Part shown: positions 44,611 through 54,332 of the stretch, piece by piece
Layout of the letters: each line of letters opens with the position of its first letter
How positions within the stretch are numbered: position 1 is the first letter of the stretch
From: Dyella flagellata
GTDB lineage: Bacteria; Pseudomonadota; Gammaproteobacteria; Xanthomonadales; Rhodanobacteraceae
Length of the DNA: 64,000 nt
Reading direction: 5' to 3'
Assembly: GCF_030160275.1 (NCBI RefSeq)
Contig: NZ_BSOA01000012.1
Span: 124,001-188,000 of the forward strand
The notes under the pieces: model-generated
Database searches by the model: none
The model's input: only the letters and a program-made list of their open reading frames with translations
Told to the model about the DNA's origin: nothing
Made by a program: the position numbers and the translations under genes

Positions 44611-45924
44611 TCAACGATGGTCGGGCGCTTGCGCCTCCTTCGCGGGAGCGGCTTTGGCGGCCGATGGCGCGGCGGCGCCGGAAGCAACTGGGGTTGCACT
44701 GCTGCTTGACGCGGCCGGCATCAAACGCTGCATATCGATCGAATTCATGTCACCCAGGGGATGCGGCGTCATGTATTTGTCGTCCCTGTTCAGTTGCATA
44801 TAAGTGTTGTCGGGCATGCGCAGCAGAATGTTCTGGTCGCTGGTGACGCCGACGAAAATGCCACCCTGCGGCAAACTGCTGCCTGGGTAGTAGCGCGACT
44901 GATCACGCGTCACCACGTAGCTGTCCGCGCCACTGCTCACGTGCTGGATGAGCTTGCCCTGGTCCAGCTTGGGCGCCTCAGGTTTGCGCTCGTCGTAATT
45001 GCGCAAGGCCAGATTGAGACCCACGTCGCCATTGAGGCTTTGCATGTCGGCCGAACCGAGCACCTCCCGCTTCACGCGCTCGGTAGTGTCCGGATCGCCA
45101 AAGTGACCATCGACCTCGATCAGCCCTTGATCCAGCAACTGCGTTTCCACCGTGTAACCATGCATGCCGAAGATATCCTTCACCTGCTTGGCGACACTCG
45201 GCCAGTCACGCACTGCCAGCACGGTGGTCAGGCCGGCCGCGGAAAGTTTTCGCTTGAGTTCGGGCAGCTGCGCGGCATTGCCCACCACGCCGTGCACGAC
45301 CAGCCGGTCGCCGTCGTCGATGTTGGCGACGACATGCTGCAGCGACATCTGATGCAGGATGTTCCGCGTTGTGTCGAGCTGATCGCTAGCGCTGTGTGGA
45401 TGGACATCCGCAGGGTGGCTCACCTTCCAACTGCCCAGCAGCACCACCAGCGCAAAGGCCAGCAGCAAGCCGGCGATCGCCAGCACCCCGCGCCGCCGGC
45501 TCGCCAGCTGCTTTTCCGTCGCGCTGGCCGCCGTATGGTCCACTGCGTTGTCGAAGCTCAGCCAGCGTTCGCTCCAGTGCGGTCCGATAGCGAACTGCAC
45601 CTTGCCCAGGCGCACCATGGTGAAGGGTTCAAGCGCGACGTTTTCGCCGTCCGCGATCCGCCGCTCCTGGATTTCCACCTCACCGTTCAAGGCGCGCAGC
45701 AGCACCTGATCGCCGACTACGGTGAGCACGCAATGATGATCGCCGATCTCGGCATCGCCAAGAATCAGGTCGCAGTCATCCGCCTGGCCGACCATCAGGA
45801 TGCCGCGTTCGGGCAGGCGGAATTCCGCGCCGGCATGCACGCCGCTGAACACGCGCAAACGCAACTGCACGCGTGGTGCCGGCCGTTCCTTGCTAGGCGT
45901 TCGAGGGGCGACTTGGCTGTTCAT
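44611..45924 (-). CDS. sctD: T3SS inner-membrane ring protein SctD
   Basis: A 437-residue protein. The N-terminal cytosolic FHA domain (about 20-118; RLPERGILMVGQADDCDLIL) is followed by one membrane helix (about 146-166) and periplasmic BON/ring modules (DGDRLVVHGVVGNAAQLPEL; LLDQGLIEVDGHFGDP). The tail is Ser/Ala/Pro-rich. This is the YscD/HrpW-type architecture expected next to sctC and before the needle gene. Confidence 0.92.
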   Translation of the reverse strand: MNSQVAPRTPSKERPAPRVQLRLRVFSGVHAGAEFRLPERGILMVGQADDCDLILGDAEIGDHHCVLTVVGDQVLLRALNGEVEIQERRIADGENVALEPFTMVRLGKVQFAIGPHWSERWLSFDNAVDHTAASATEKQLASRRRGVLAIAGLLLAFALVVLLGSWKVSHPADVHPHSASDQLDTTRNILHQMSLQHVVANIDDGDRLVVHGVVGNAAQLPELKRKLSAAGLTTVLAVRDWPSVAKQVKDIFGMHGYTVETQLLDQGLIEVDGHFGDPDTTERVKREVLGSADMQSLNGDVGLNLALRNYDERKPEAPKLDQGKLIQHVSSGADSYVVTRDQSRYYPGSSLPQGGIFVGVTSDQNILLRMPDNTYMQLNRDDKYMTPHPLGDMNSIDMQRLMPAASSSSATPVASGAAAPSAAKAAPAKEAQAPDHR

Positions 45925-45951
45925 GGCTTGGCGGTCTGAAATCCGGCTCCA

Positions 45952-47949
45952 TTAGTGAGTGCGTGGCGCGACTGTAGGGGTCACGGGCAGGGGTGGTTGC
46001 GGCGGAATCGGCGCGCTGGACGGCTGCGGCTGCGTGGCCGGCTGCGGATTGTCGAACCGCCACCAGCCGGTCTTCTTCGCATCCTGGTCGTCGATCTGCT
46101 GCTGCGATTCGATCGTCACCTTCGACGAACTTGGGGTTTCCTGCCCGCTGATCTGATTGAGCGCGATCAGGCGCGGCGTGATCAGAAACAGCCGTTCGGT
46201 ATGCGCGCGCTGTTTCTGCACCGTCTTGAACAGATAACCGAGCACCGGAATATTGCCGAGTACCGGAATCTTTTGCGTGGCATTGCTGCCGGTGTCCTGG
46301 ATCAGGCCACCCAGCAGCAGGCCCTGGCCATCCTCGATCACCGCCTGCGTATTCACCGCATTGTTGTTGACGATCGGATACGACACGCCTTGCGAATCGG
46401 CCGACGTAAAGGTGATGTTGCCGTCGTCGATCTGCACTGCCAAACGGATGTGCAGCTTGCCGTTCTCTTCGACCAGATGCGGCGTCACACGCAGCGTGGT
46501 ACCGGCCACGACGTTGTATAAGTCGGAGTTGTAGGCACCCGACACCGGCACGTAGACGGTCTGGTTGCTCTGGATGACCGCCTCGGTATCGTTCATGGTG
46601 ATCACCTGCGGATGCGTCACGATATGCGTCACGCCATCGGCTTCCAGTGCATCCACGTTCACGATGAAATGCGCGGGATCGCCCAGGATGGCGCCGATCC
46701 GACCGCCGCCGCCGAACAAACTGGCCAAGTCCGACAGCGCCGCGCTATTTTTTCCTCCCGCCAAGGCGGCGGCCAGCGCAATTTGGGCCGCGTCCCCCGT
46801 CTGCCCAGTGGCGGGGCCGTTGCTGGTGAAGCCACCCGTAATGCCCCGGTTCTTATAGAACCAGTTGACACCCAGCGAGCGCGCCTTCTGCTTGTTCACG
46901 TCGATGATGGTCGCTTCGATCTCCACCATTTGCGGCGCGACGTCCAACTGGCGGATCAGCTCGTCATACATGGACATGCGATCGGCTGTGTCGCGCACGA
47001 TGATCGCGTTGCGAAAACTGTCGGCGACGATACGGCTATCGCCTTGGCCATTGATGGACTGCAATGTGTTCTGCTGCGAGGGTTGCGAAGACGTCGTATT
47101 CGACGATGCCGCATCGCTGTCGTCACTATTTTGCGCGGGCACGGTGTAGTTGCCCAATGGCGGTGGCGGCTGCTGACCCATGCCCGCCAGGCCCTGGCCA
47201 CGCAGCCCCGGCTGGCGCGCCGAAATCAGGCGTTCGTGTGCGCCACCGAACTGATCGTTGCCGGCGGCGCCCACCAATTGCCGCAGCACCGTGGCAACAC
47301 CGGGCACGGTGACCTGACGATTGCCGACGGTGATCGTCGTATCCGAAGCCCAGGCGTACTTCAGCGGATAGAACTTGAAGCGCAGGCTGGGATTCTGGCC
47401 CAGGCCGGCGATGGTCTGCGCCATCTGCTTCACCTGATCGATAAACCGCTTGCTGCCGGTGATCATCACCAGCCCGGTGCTCGGTTCCAGCCGCCAGATG
47501 TCGCCACTGGCGGCATCGGACCAGTTCACGCTGGCCATGGCGGCCAGGAACTGCTGCTCCACCGGCAAGGGCACGCTGGTGTAGTCCGTCTGGCGTTCGG
47601 TATTGAGATAGACATAGACGGCCGAACCGTCCCAATACGCAAACAGCCCATTGCTGTCGGCAAGCTTGCGCCACACCTGCGCATAGCTGCCCTTGAAGTC
47701 GCCGTTGAGCGTGCCGGACCTTGACGCGACCTGCGGGCTCATCACTACCTCCAGCCCCTGGTCATGGAAGAAGTCCGGCAAAAATTCGTGCAAGCTCTTG
47801 TCCGCATGAATTTCGACTACGCCTTTCTTGAAAGGAATGGGTGTTGCCGAAGCGCTCGTTGCGCCTAGCATCAACCCCAGAACCAATAGCGAACCTCCGA
47901 TCCGCGCACCAAGCTTCATGCTCCATCCGCCCCTGATTTTTTTCGTCAT
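45952..47949 (-). CDS. sctC: T3SS outer-membrane secretin SctC
   Basis: A 665-residue secretin. A signal peptide ends near TSASA, followed by N0/N1 (VVEIHADKSLHEFLPDFF), N3 with a Gln/Gly/Pro-rich insert, and a C-terminal secretin domain (VEIEATIIDVNKQKARSLGVNW; LLLGGLIQDTGSNATQKIPV; RLFLITPRLI). It forms the outer ring of the injectisome. The presence of a secretin separates this locus from flagella. An internal ATG at 47919 also gives a good signal peptide. Confidence 0.95.
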   Translation of the reverse strand: MTKKIRGGWSMKLGARIGGSLLVLGLMLGATSASATPIPFKKGVVEIHADKSLHEFLPDFFHDQGLEVVMSPQVASRSGTLNGDFKGSYAQVWRKLADSNGLFAYWDGSAVYVYLNTERQTDYTSVPLPVEQQFLAAMASVNWSDAASGDIWRLEPSTGLVMITGSKRFIDQVKQMAQTIAGLGQNPSLRFKFYPLKYAWASDTTITVGNRQVTVPGVATVLRQLVGAAGNDQFGGAHERLISARQPGLRGQGLAGMGQQPPPPLGNYTVPAQNSDDSDAASSNTTSSQPSQQNTLQSINGQGDSRIVADSFRNAIIVRDTADRMSMYDELIRQLDVAPQMVEIEATIIDVNKQKARSLGVNWFYKNRGITGGFTSNGPATGQTGDAAQIALAAALAGGKNSAALSDLASLFGGGGRIGAILGDPAHFIVNVDALEADGVTHIVTHPQVITMNDTEAVIQSNQTVYVPVSGAYNSDLYNVVAGTTLRVTPHLVEENGKLHIRLAVQIDDGNITFTSADSQGVSYPIVNNNAVNTQAVIEDGQGLLLGGLIQDTGSNATQKIPVLGNIPVLGYLFKTVQKQRAHTERLFLITPRLIALNQISGQETPSSSKVTIESQQQIDDQDAKKTGWWRFDNPQPATQPQPSSAPIPPQPPLPVTPTVAPRTH

Positions 47950-47981
47950 GAATGTTTCCGGTTGCAAGGAAATACGCGGCT

Positions 47982-50048
47982 TCAAGCCACAAGTTGTCCG
48001 ACCGGTACCAGACGCAGGTCCGGTACCAGCTCCTGATAAGAAAGCACGGGTATGTCGGCGTACTCCGCCTCCGTCAGCTTGCGCAGATGGCGGCGCACGT
48101 CGGTCGAACTGATCATCACCAACGAAGCACCATGCTCGCCGCTGACGTAGTCACCGATCTGGGTCAGCAGCCGCGCAGCCAGATCCGGCTCCACCGCCAA
48201 CTGCGCGCCGGCTGGGCCGTTGTGCACCGAGCGGCGCAGGCGCTCTTCCAATTCCGGGCGTGTGACCAGCACACGCAAGACGTGGTCGTCGTCGGCGTAG
48301 CGATAGCTGATATGGCGGCGCAACGACATGCGCACATACTCGGCGACCAGGACGATGTCCTTCTCGCGGCTGGCGGCATCGGTGATCGCCTCGAACACAT
48401 CGCGCAACTGGCGAATCGGTACACGTTCTTCCACCAGCCGCTTGAGCACATCGGCAACGCGCTGTGGCGACACCACGCGCAGCATCTCGCGGACCAGGTC
48501 GGGATAGTCGCGGCTCAGGCCATTGGAAAGATTGGACGTCTCCTGGATACCGACGAACAGCGACAAATGCCGCTCCAAAGCGAGACGGATATGTTCACGT
48601 AGCATTTGCGGCGGTTCGAGTGCGCGCGCGCCATGACTGCCGTCGCGCGCCACCCAGCGTCCCGGAAAGCCGACGACGCCCTCCTTTACCAACGCGGCAT
48701 CGCCCTGGGGCTGGGCCGGCAGTGCCACTCGCCCAGGCAAGAACAATGCTTCCGGTTTCAGCACCCCGTAGCCGATGCGCACCCCGTAGGCGTATAGCGC
48801 ATAGCCCTGCTCGGGCAAGTTCAAGCCAGCACGTAGCGCAGGCTTGGGCAGCGGCACGCCATATTCCTCGCGCAGACTGCCGACCACCTGGCGGAATAAA
48901 TTGCGCACCTGGGCACTGCCCAGCGCCTGCAAGGCCGCCATGTTCACTTCCAGCAACAAGGCCGGCGGCGGCATCAGCGCATCGGTGTCGGCCACATCCG
49001 GCGGCAGCAGTTCGGCCTGGCTTTCCGGCACCTTGAACAGCTTGCGCAGCACACCAACGCGTTCGCGCATGCGCCATGACGCCATGCCGACCATCGCTAC
49101 GCCGATCGGAAGAAAGACCACCAGCGGGAAGCCAGGCACCAGCATCATGCCCAGCGCGATGCAGCCGACGATCATCATGACGCGGGGTTCGCTGGAGATC
49201 TGCTTGGCGATGATCGCGCCGAGATTTCGTTCTTCCTCGTCGCCGGCGGTACGCGTGACGATCAGGCCGGCCGAAATCGAAGCCAGCAAGGCTGGAATCT
49301 GCGCGACCAGGCCGTCGCCGACGGTAAGCACGCTATAAGTGTGCATGGCGTCGTCCAGGCTCATGCCGTGCATCAGCACGCCCACGCCCAGGCCGCCGAG
49401 CAAGTTGATGATGATGATCACCATGCCGGCGATCGCATCGCCCTTGACGAATTTCATGGCGCCGTCGAGCGATCCATGCAGCTGGCTTTCCACTTCCAGC
49501 AATCGCCGGCGCCGGCGCGCCTCGTCCTTTTCGAGCAAACCCGAACGAAGATCGGAATCGATCGATAGCTGCTTGCCTGGCATCGCATCGAGCGAGAAGC
49601 GCGCGGCCACCTCGGCGACGCGTTCGGCGCCCTTGGCGACCACGATGAACTGCACCACGGTGATGATCAGGAACACCACCAGGCCAACGATCAGGTTGCC
49701 GCCCACTACCATGTTGCCGAACGTATCGATGATGCGGCCACCGTCGGCATTGAGCAGAATCGAGCGGGTGATCGCAATCGACAGCGCAAGGCGGAACAGT
49801 GTAGTCAGCAACAACACGCTGGGAAAACTGGAAAAGGCCACCGGCGCGGGGATGTAGATGGCGACCAGCAGCAGACCCACGCCAATGAGCATGTTCAAGG
49901 CTACCAGCGCGTCGATGCCAACCATCGGCAACGGCAGGATCATCAATCCGATGATCGCCACGACCCCGGCCACCAGCACCAGGTCGCTATAGCTGCGCGA
50001 CCCGCCCCTGCTTGAGCCTAGCCGCGAAAGAATCGACTCCAGCGCCAT
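47982..50048 (-). CDS. sctV: T3SS export gate protein SctV (HrcV/FlhA family)
   Basis: A 688-residue protein from the ATG at 50048. The N-terminal membrane domain has about eight helices and the FHIPEP-type region (LSIDSDLRSGLLEKDEARRR; DAMPGKQLSID), and the cytosolic C-terminal half forms the nonameric ring (LREHIRLALERHLSLFVG). It is the first gene of the large minus-strand T3SS operon and is followed by sctC after 32 nt. Confidence 0.96.
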   Translation of the reverse strand: MALESILSRLGSSRGGSRSYSDLVLVAGVVAIIGLMILPLPMVGIDALVALNMLIGVGLLLVAIYIPAPVAFSSFPSVLLLTTLFRLALSIAITRSILLNADGGRIIDTFGNMVVGGNLIVGLVVFLIITVVQFIVVAKGAERVAEVAARFSLDAMPGKQLSIDSDLRSGLLEKDEARRRRRLLEVESQLHGSLDGAMKFVKGDAIAGMVIIIINLLGGLGVGVLMHGMSLDDAMHTYSVLTVGDGLVAQIPALLASISAGLIVTRTAGDEEERNLGAIIAKQISSEPRVMMIVGCIALGMMLVPGFPLVVFLPIGVAMVGMASWRMRERVGVLRKLFKVPESQAELLPPDVADTDALMPPPALLLEVNMAALQALGSAQVRNLFRQVVGSLREEYGVPLPKPALRAGLNLPEQGYALYAYGVRIGYGVLKPEALFLPGRVALPAQPQGDAALVKEGVVGFPGRWVARDGSHGARALEPPQMLREHIRLALERHLSLFVGIQETSNLSNGLSRDYPDLVREMLRVVSPQRVADVLKRLVEERVPIRQLRDVFEAITDAASREKDIVLVAEYVRMSLRRHISYRYADDDHVLRVLVTRPELEERLRRSVHNGPAGAQLAVEPDLAARLLTQIGDYVSGEHGASLVMISSTDVRRHLRKLTEAEYADIPVLSYQELVPDLRLVPVGQLVA

Positions 50049-50429
50049 TACCCGGCGACCTTGCTTGCGTACCGCAAGCTCCGGGCTCGCCGCCGCGGTG
50101 CGCAGATGTCGATGTGAAGTGGAACGTGATTGGCCAACACGTGCAGCTCCAGCGGGCGGTAACACGCAAACCGAGCGGCTTGCGCCCCCCGATTTCTCCT
50201 TGCCGCCGCCATGGCTTCAAACCTTCCCTACACATGGCCAATGCCCCCTGTCGGCATCAGTGGAGGCGAACCTACCAGCGTTTGCAAAAAGCGAAACCTA
50301 GGGGCGACCCTAGGTTCGTTATTCATAAAATTAAATGGATTAAAGATTCGAAGAAAATTTTCTGCAATTGGTTATTGCATCTCAGATGACACGTGATTCG
50401 CATCGCATTTGTGCGCCATCACAAAAAAT
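50049..50429 (-). promoter_or_regulatory. Upstream region of the sctV operon
   Basis: This 381-bp gap between the FliO-like gene and sctV has a locally AT-rich part at about 50325-50365 and a strong palindrome at 50292-50318. The promoter of the sctV operon probably lies here. I did not find a clear HrpX-type PIP box. Confidence 0.45.
50292..50318. promoter_or_regulatory. CCTAGGG-N4-CCCTAGG palindrome upstream of sctV
   Basis: The inverted repeat CGAAACCTAGGG with its complement after a 4-base centre lies 230-260 nt upstream of sctV. Related CCTAGGG-N3-CCCCCAG sites lie near sctU and upstream of the GNAT gene. The size and symmetry fit an operator of a dimeric regulator. Confidence 0.45.
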
Positions 50430-50768
50430 TCATCTGTTTTTTGTAGGCTCGTCCCCAGCGTGCAACTCCGCCAGCAGTTCGATTTTGCTCGGTGTGACGC
50501 CAATCACTAATCTCCGCCCTTGTGCATCAAGCACCACAACGCGTTCTCGTGTCCCCACCGCTACCGCTTGCACCACCTTGAGCGGACCGTTGCCGCTGAG
50601 CGCCTTGCCACGCTTGAGCCACCACAGCATCGCGAGCATGGCCATAGTCACTGCAATCAACGGCACCAACAGGCTCAACAGCGAACCGTCATGCCCCGCG
50701 GCATCCGCCGCGAAGGCGGCACTTGGCAAAAATAGGCCGACCAGCACGTTGCATAGTCGTTTCTTCAT
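50430..50768 (-). CDS. FliO-like small membrane protein next to sctV
   Basis: A 112-residue protein with a signal-like N-terminus (MKKRLCNVLVGLFLPSAAFA), one membrane helix (about 31-50) and a cytosolic domain with LKVVQAVAVGTRERVVVLDA and RLVIGVTPSKIELL, which is the FliO pattern. FliO helps assemble the FliP/R export core in flagella and is normally absent from injectisome loci. No flagellar gene is near. It may assist SctR/S/T assembly here. Confidence 0.72.
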   Translation of the reverse strand: MKKRLCNVLVGLFLPSAAFAADAAGHDGSLLSLLVPLIAVTMAMLAMLWWLKRGKALSGNGPLKVVQAVAVGTRERVVVLDAQGRRLVIGVTPSKIELLAELHAGDEPTKNR

Positions 50769-50972
50769 GGCATTATCCCGCTCCGCTGAATTTGAACTCG
50801 ACATTTCACCTGAAACATAACACCGCAAGCTGCTCGATTATCTTTGTGGATGGTTGCACGATGTAGTGGTGCACGAAAAAAGACGGCCGTGATCGAGGCC
50901 GCATAAGTCAAATAGCTAATGTCGCGCCGCCACCACCGGAGCGACACCCAAGTTATTCAAGGATAGGCGACT

Positions 50973-52064
50973 ATGCCTGTGGCGCGACTCGACCGCAAAC
51001 AGATCCACGCAGCGGATGTATCCGGCATGGAGGGACCAGGCTATGCGCTGATCGACGCATTGCCTTGGCCATGCATCGTATTTCGGCGCGAACCTGACGC
51101 CACGCTGACATGCAATGCCGCCTTCCGCGCGGAATTTCCCAAACTTGCCGGCATGCCAACGCGCGAAGCTTTTGAAAACACGTTCGAAACGACGGACGGC
51201 AAGAGCGGCGCGCGCATCTACTTCGCACCCGATACCCGCCGCTGGTATCGCATGGAGCGCCGCGAGCTGGTGCTGGGCGATCGCGCCGACGCCGTGTTCC
51301 TGATCAACATCAGCGAGTGCGTCGAAGTGCTGCGCCGGCATCGCGAGCAGCATGAGCAACTGCTTTCCACCTCGCGCATGATGAGCGTGGGTGAAATGGC
51401 CACCACCTTGGCGCACGAACTCAACCAGCCGCTGTCCGCGGCGATCAACTACCTGTCGGGCTGCGAGCAGATCGTCGACGGCGAATCGGAAGACCAGCGC
51501 CTGCGCCAGGGCATTCATCTGGCCAAACGCCAGACCGAGCGCGCGGCACAGATCATCGGCAGCATCCGTGAATTCGTGCGCAGTCGCGAACCCCACCGGC
51601 AGAACCTGGATGCCCGCGCGCTGATCCGGGGGGTTATCGAGCTGCTGCGCCTGGAAGCGGAGCAGTACCAAGTGCACATCGTCAGCAGCATCCCGCAAGA
51701 CCTGCCGCCGATCTTCGCCGACCGCGTAATGATCGAGCAGGTGCTGTTGAACCTGATCAAGAACGCCATCGAAGCGATGCACGGTACCGCGCCCGCGCAC
51801 CGGCGCATTCACTTGTCGGCGCGACTGGACGATGAGGACATGGTCGAAATTCGCGTTATCGACCAGGGCTGCGGCATCGACGAGAACGGCATGCGACAGC
51901 TGTTCACGCCCATGTACACCACCAAGCCGGACGGCCTGGGGATAGGACTGGCGATCTGCCGTTCCATCATCGAATACCACGAAGGCCGGTTGTTCGCCGA
52001 GCCGAACCACGAGAACGGGCAAGGTGCCGCGCTGGTGTTCACCGTGCCACGAGGGCTGGCTTGA
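50973..52064 (+). CDS. FixL-like soluble PAS histidine kinase
   Basis: A 363-residue kinase with no membrane helix. A PAS-like sensor (about 25-125; LPWPCIVFRREPDATLTCNA), an H-box TTLAHELNQPLSAAINYL and an HATPase domain (NLIKNAIEAM; GLGIGLAICRSIIEYH) give the FixL/DctB-type layout. No heme-binding His is evident. The gene opens the plus-strand block and is coupled to the FixJ-like regulator by a 1-nt overlap, directly before sctQ, so it probably controls T3SS expression. Confidence 0.9.
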   Translation: MPVARLDRKQIHAADVSGMEGPGYALIDALPWPCIVFRREPDATLTCNAAFRAEFPKLAGMPTREAFENTFETTDGKSGARIYFAPDTRRWYRMERRELVLGDRADAVFLINISECVEVLRRHREQHEQLLSTSRMMSVGEMATTLAHELNQPLSAAINYLSGCEQIVDGESEDQRLRQGIHLAKRQTERAAQIIGSIREFVRSREPHRQNLDARALIRGVIELLRLEAEQYQVHIVSSIPQDLPPIFADRVMIEQVLLNLIKNAIEAMHGTAPAHRRIHLSARLDDEDMVEIRVIDQGCGIDENGMRQLFTPMYTTKPDGLGIGLAICRSIIEYHEGRLFAEPNHENGQGAALVFTVPRGLA

Positions 52065-52660
52065 TGACGACTGCGCTCGATACCCGCGTCTACCTGGTCG
52101 ACGACCACCAGGAATTTCGTCAATCCTGTACTTGGATACTCGAGCAAGCCAGCTTCCAGGTCCGCGATTTTCCCAGTGCCTCAGCACTGCTGAAAGACTT
52201 GGCGCGGGAGGCTCCGCCCTCAAGGAGCTGCATAGTCAGCGACATCCGCATGCCGGGCATGAGCGGCCTGGAATTGCAGGGGGAGCTGGTTCATCGCGGC
52301 TTGTCGATACCGTTGATTTTCGTCACCGGCCACGGCGACGTGCCGCTGGCGGTCGATGCGATGCGCCACGGTGCCGCCAATTTCATCGAAAAGCCGTTCG
52401 ACGCGCCGCTGTTGATCGACGCCATCCATACCGCACTGGCCAATCATGCGCCGCAGGCGGCGTCCGGTGCGTTGTCCAAGCTCACCCGCCGCGAACGGCA
52501 GGTGCTGGACGGCATCATGAGCGGCAAGCTCAACAAGGTGATCGCCGACGAATTGAACATCAGCCCCAAGACCGTGGAGCTGCATCGCTCCAACATGATG
52601 GCCAAGCTGGGAGCCCATAATGTGGTGGAGCTTACCCGCGTCGTATTGGGGCAAAGCTGA
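52064..52660 (+). CDS. FixJ-like response regulator in the T3SS block
   Basis: A 198-residue protein. The receiver has VYLVDDHQEFR, IVSDIRMPGMSG, FVTGHGDVP and IEKPFD; the LuxR-type HTH has LTRRERQVLDGIMSG and ISPKTVELHRSNMMAKL. The ATG at 52064 shares its A with the kinase stop TGA. The stop is followed at once by the sctQ ATG, so regulator and secretion genes are one transcription unit. Confidence 0.92.
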   Translation: MTTALDTRVYLVDDHQEFRQSCTWILEQASFQVRDFPSASALLKDLAREAPPSRSCIVSDIRMPGMSGLELQGELVHRGLSIPLIFVTGHGDVPLAVDAMRHGAANFIEKPFDAPLLIDAIHTALANHAPQAASGALSKLTRRERQVLDGIMSGKLNKVIADELNISPKTVELHRSNMMAKLGAHNVVELTRVVLGQS

Positions 52661-53644
52661 ATGCTGCGCGACACGACGCTCATGATCGATCGCGGCCAGG
52701 TGGCGGACGAAGCCGGCGAAGCGCTAAGCGAAGCCGCACGCGTGTTGTTGTCACGCGGCAATGCGCTTAAGGATCACGGCGCACTTCAATTGCACGCCGG
52801 CGTTGGCCAGCGCCACGCCGCAACGCTGGCACGCGTCTGCCTCGACGGCCCGCACGGACGGCTGCTGGTTGCACTGGAGCGGGAGCAGACCGCCAATCCA
52901 TTGGGTGATGCGCAATGGCAGGACTATGCCGGCGACGCGCGCCTGTTAGCTTGGTCGCTTGCCCATGAGCCGATGCTTGAGGCACTCGGCCGCGTGTTTG
53001 GCGGTGGTTTCGTGGCTAGCCGATTCATGGCTGCCGGCGCGGACAGCGTTTCCCTGTGGCTGGCGCTCAGTTGGCAAGGCGAAGAGGGTCAATCGGTGCA
53101 AGGCTGGCTAGGCCTGGGAGTGGCCGAGATCCGCCTGCTGGCCGCCTGCGCCGATTGGAAGCGCGATCCATCCAGACTGTCGATGCTCGGCGACGCGACG
53201 GTGCTGACGTTCGATCTGCTGCTGCAGGGTCGCGCGCTAGATCTGGCAACCGCTGCGGAACTGTCGCTGGGCGACGTGCTGTTCGTCAGCGAAGGAGCAG
53301 ACTGCGACGCGCAATTGCTGCCCGACCGAGATACCTCGCGCAGCATGTTCGGCCTTCCCCCCGGCTGGCTGGTGCAACGCCGGAACGGACAATGGACGAT
53401 AGCGGCCCGACCGCTGCTGTCGAGCGCCGTCGATGCCCGTCGGCCACGCTTTCGCTTGACCCGGCTCAGCCTAAGCCCCGAACAAGCAGGCGCCCTGCAA
53501 GCGGGCAGCGTGCTCAGCTACGACAGCTCGCTGCTCGGCAACACGGTCGAGATTTTTCTCGGCGAGCGTCGCTGTGGCGAAGGCGTGATCGTTGCGCTGG
53601 GCGAATGGCTGGGCGTACGCATGACCCATCGCGGCAACCCATAG
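52661..53644 (+). CDS. sctQ: T3SS cytoplasmic ring protein SctQ
   Basis: A 327-residue protein. Its C-terminal about 75 residues form a SpoA/FliN domain (LSSAVDARRPRFRLTRL-like linker; VEIFLGERRCGEGVIVALGE; LGVRMTHR). The longer N-terminal region (with LLVALEREQTANPLGDAQW) is FliM-like and variable. SctQ forms the sorting-platform pods with SctK and SctL. An internal start producing a short SctQ-C product was not evident. Confidence 0.85.
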   Translation: MLRDTTLMIDRGQVADEAGEALSEAARVLLSRGNALKDHGALQLHAGVGQRHAATLARVCLDGPHGRLLVALEREQTANPLGDAQWQDYAGDARLLAWSLAHEPMLEALGRVFGGGFVASRFMAAGADSVSLWLALSWQGEEGQSVQGWLGLGVAEIRLLAACADWKRDPSRLSMLGDATVLTFDLLLQGRALDLATAAELSLGDVLFVSEGADCDAQLLPDRDTSRSMFGLPPGWLVQRRNGQWTIAARPLLSSAVDARRPRFRLTRLSLSPEQAGALQAGSVLSYDSSLLGNTVEIFLGERRCGEGVIVALGEWLGVRMTHRGNP

Positions 53645-53657
53645 AAGGGCACGACAC

Positions 53658-54323
53658 GTGGATTTCAGCAGCTTTTCGCCGGCCCTGATCATTACCGTTG
53701 TCGTCGCCCTGGCCTTGGCGCCGTTCGTGGCGGTGATGGTCACCTCCTTCACCAAGATCGTGGTCGTGCTCAGCCTGTTGCGCAACGCGCTGGGGCTGCA
53801 GCAAGTGCCGCCTAACGTAGTGCTCAACGGCCTGGCGATCATACTTTCCGTCTACGTGATGAACCCGGTAATCATGGACACCTACCAGAGCGTGCAAACA
53901 CAAATGAGCACGCAGGCGCCGGGGCCGATGAACATGGATAAGCTGGGCACCCTGGTGCAAACGGGCAAGGAACCGCTGCGGCAATTCCTGATCAAGCATA
54001 GCCATCAGGTTGAACGCAACTTTTTCCTGCAAAGCGCGAAGCGGCTGCTGCCGCCGGAGCGACAGAAGGAACTGAGTGCCGACGACTTCATCGTGATCAT
54101 GCCCGCCTTCACGGTCAGCGAGTTGACGCAAGCGTTCCAGATCGGCTTCCTGCTGTTCCTGCCGTTCCTGGTGATCGACCTGGTGGTTTCCAACATCCTG
54201 TTGGCGATGGGCATGATCATGCTCTCGCCCACCATGGTGTCGCTGCCGTTCAAGCTGCTGCTGTTCATCCTGCTCAGCGGCTGGGCCAAGCTGATCCATG
54301 GCCTTGTACTCACCTATCAATAG
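53658..54323 (+). CDS. sctR: T3SS export apparatus protein SctR (FliP family)
   Basis: A 221-residue membrane protein from GTG at 53658. FliP/HrcR hallmarks are MVTSFTKIVVVLSLLRNALG, QQVPPNVVLNGLAIIL and a C-terminal LPFLVIDLVVSNILLAMGM-type pair of helices. It forms the core of the export gate with SctS and SctT, encoded directly downstream. Confidence 0.96.
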   Translation: MDFSSFSPALIITVVVALALAPFVAVMVTSFTKIVVVLSLLRNALGLQQVPPNVVLNGLAIILSVYVMNPVIMDTYQSVQTQMSTQAPGPMNMDKLGTLVQTGKEPLRQFLIKHSHQVERNFFLQSAKRLLPPERQKELSADDFIVIMPAFTVSELTQAFQIGFLLFLPFLVIDLVVSNILLAMGMIMLSPTMVSLPFKLLLFILLSGWAKLIHGLVLTYQ

Positions 54324-54332
54324 AGGCGGCGC

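Noticed and set aside
50049-50429. HrpX-type PIP box before sctV
   Set aside because: I did not find two TTCG-type half sites at the required spacing.
50916-52223. Minus-strand ORF of 435 codons opposite the FixL/FixJ-like genes
   Set aside because: Kinase and receiver motifs on the plus strand are unambiguous; the antisense product has no domain.
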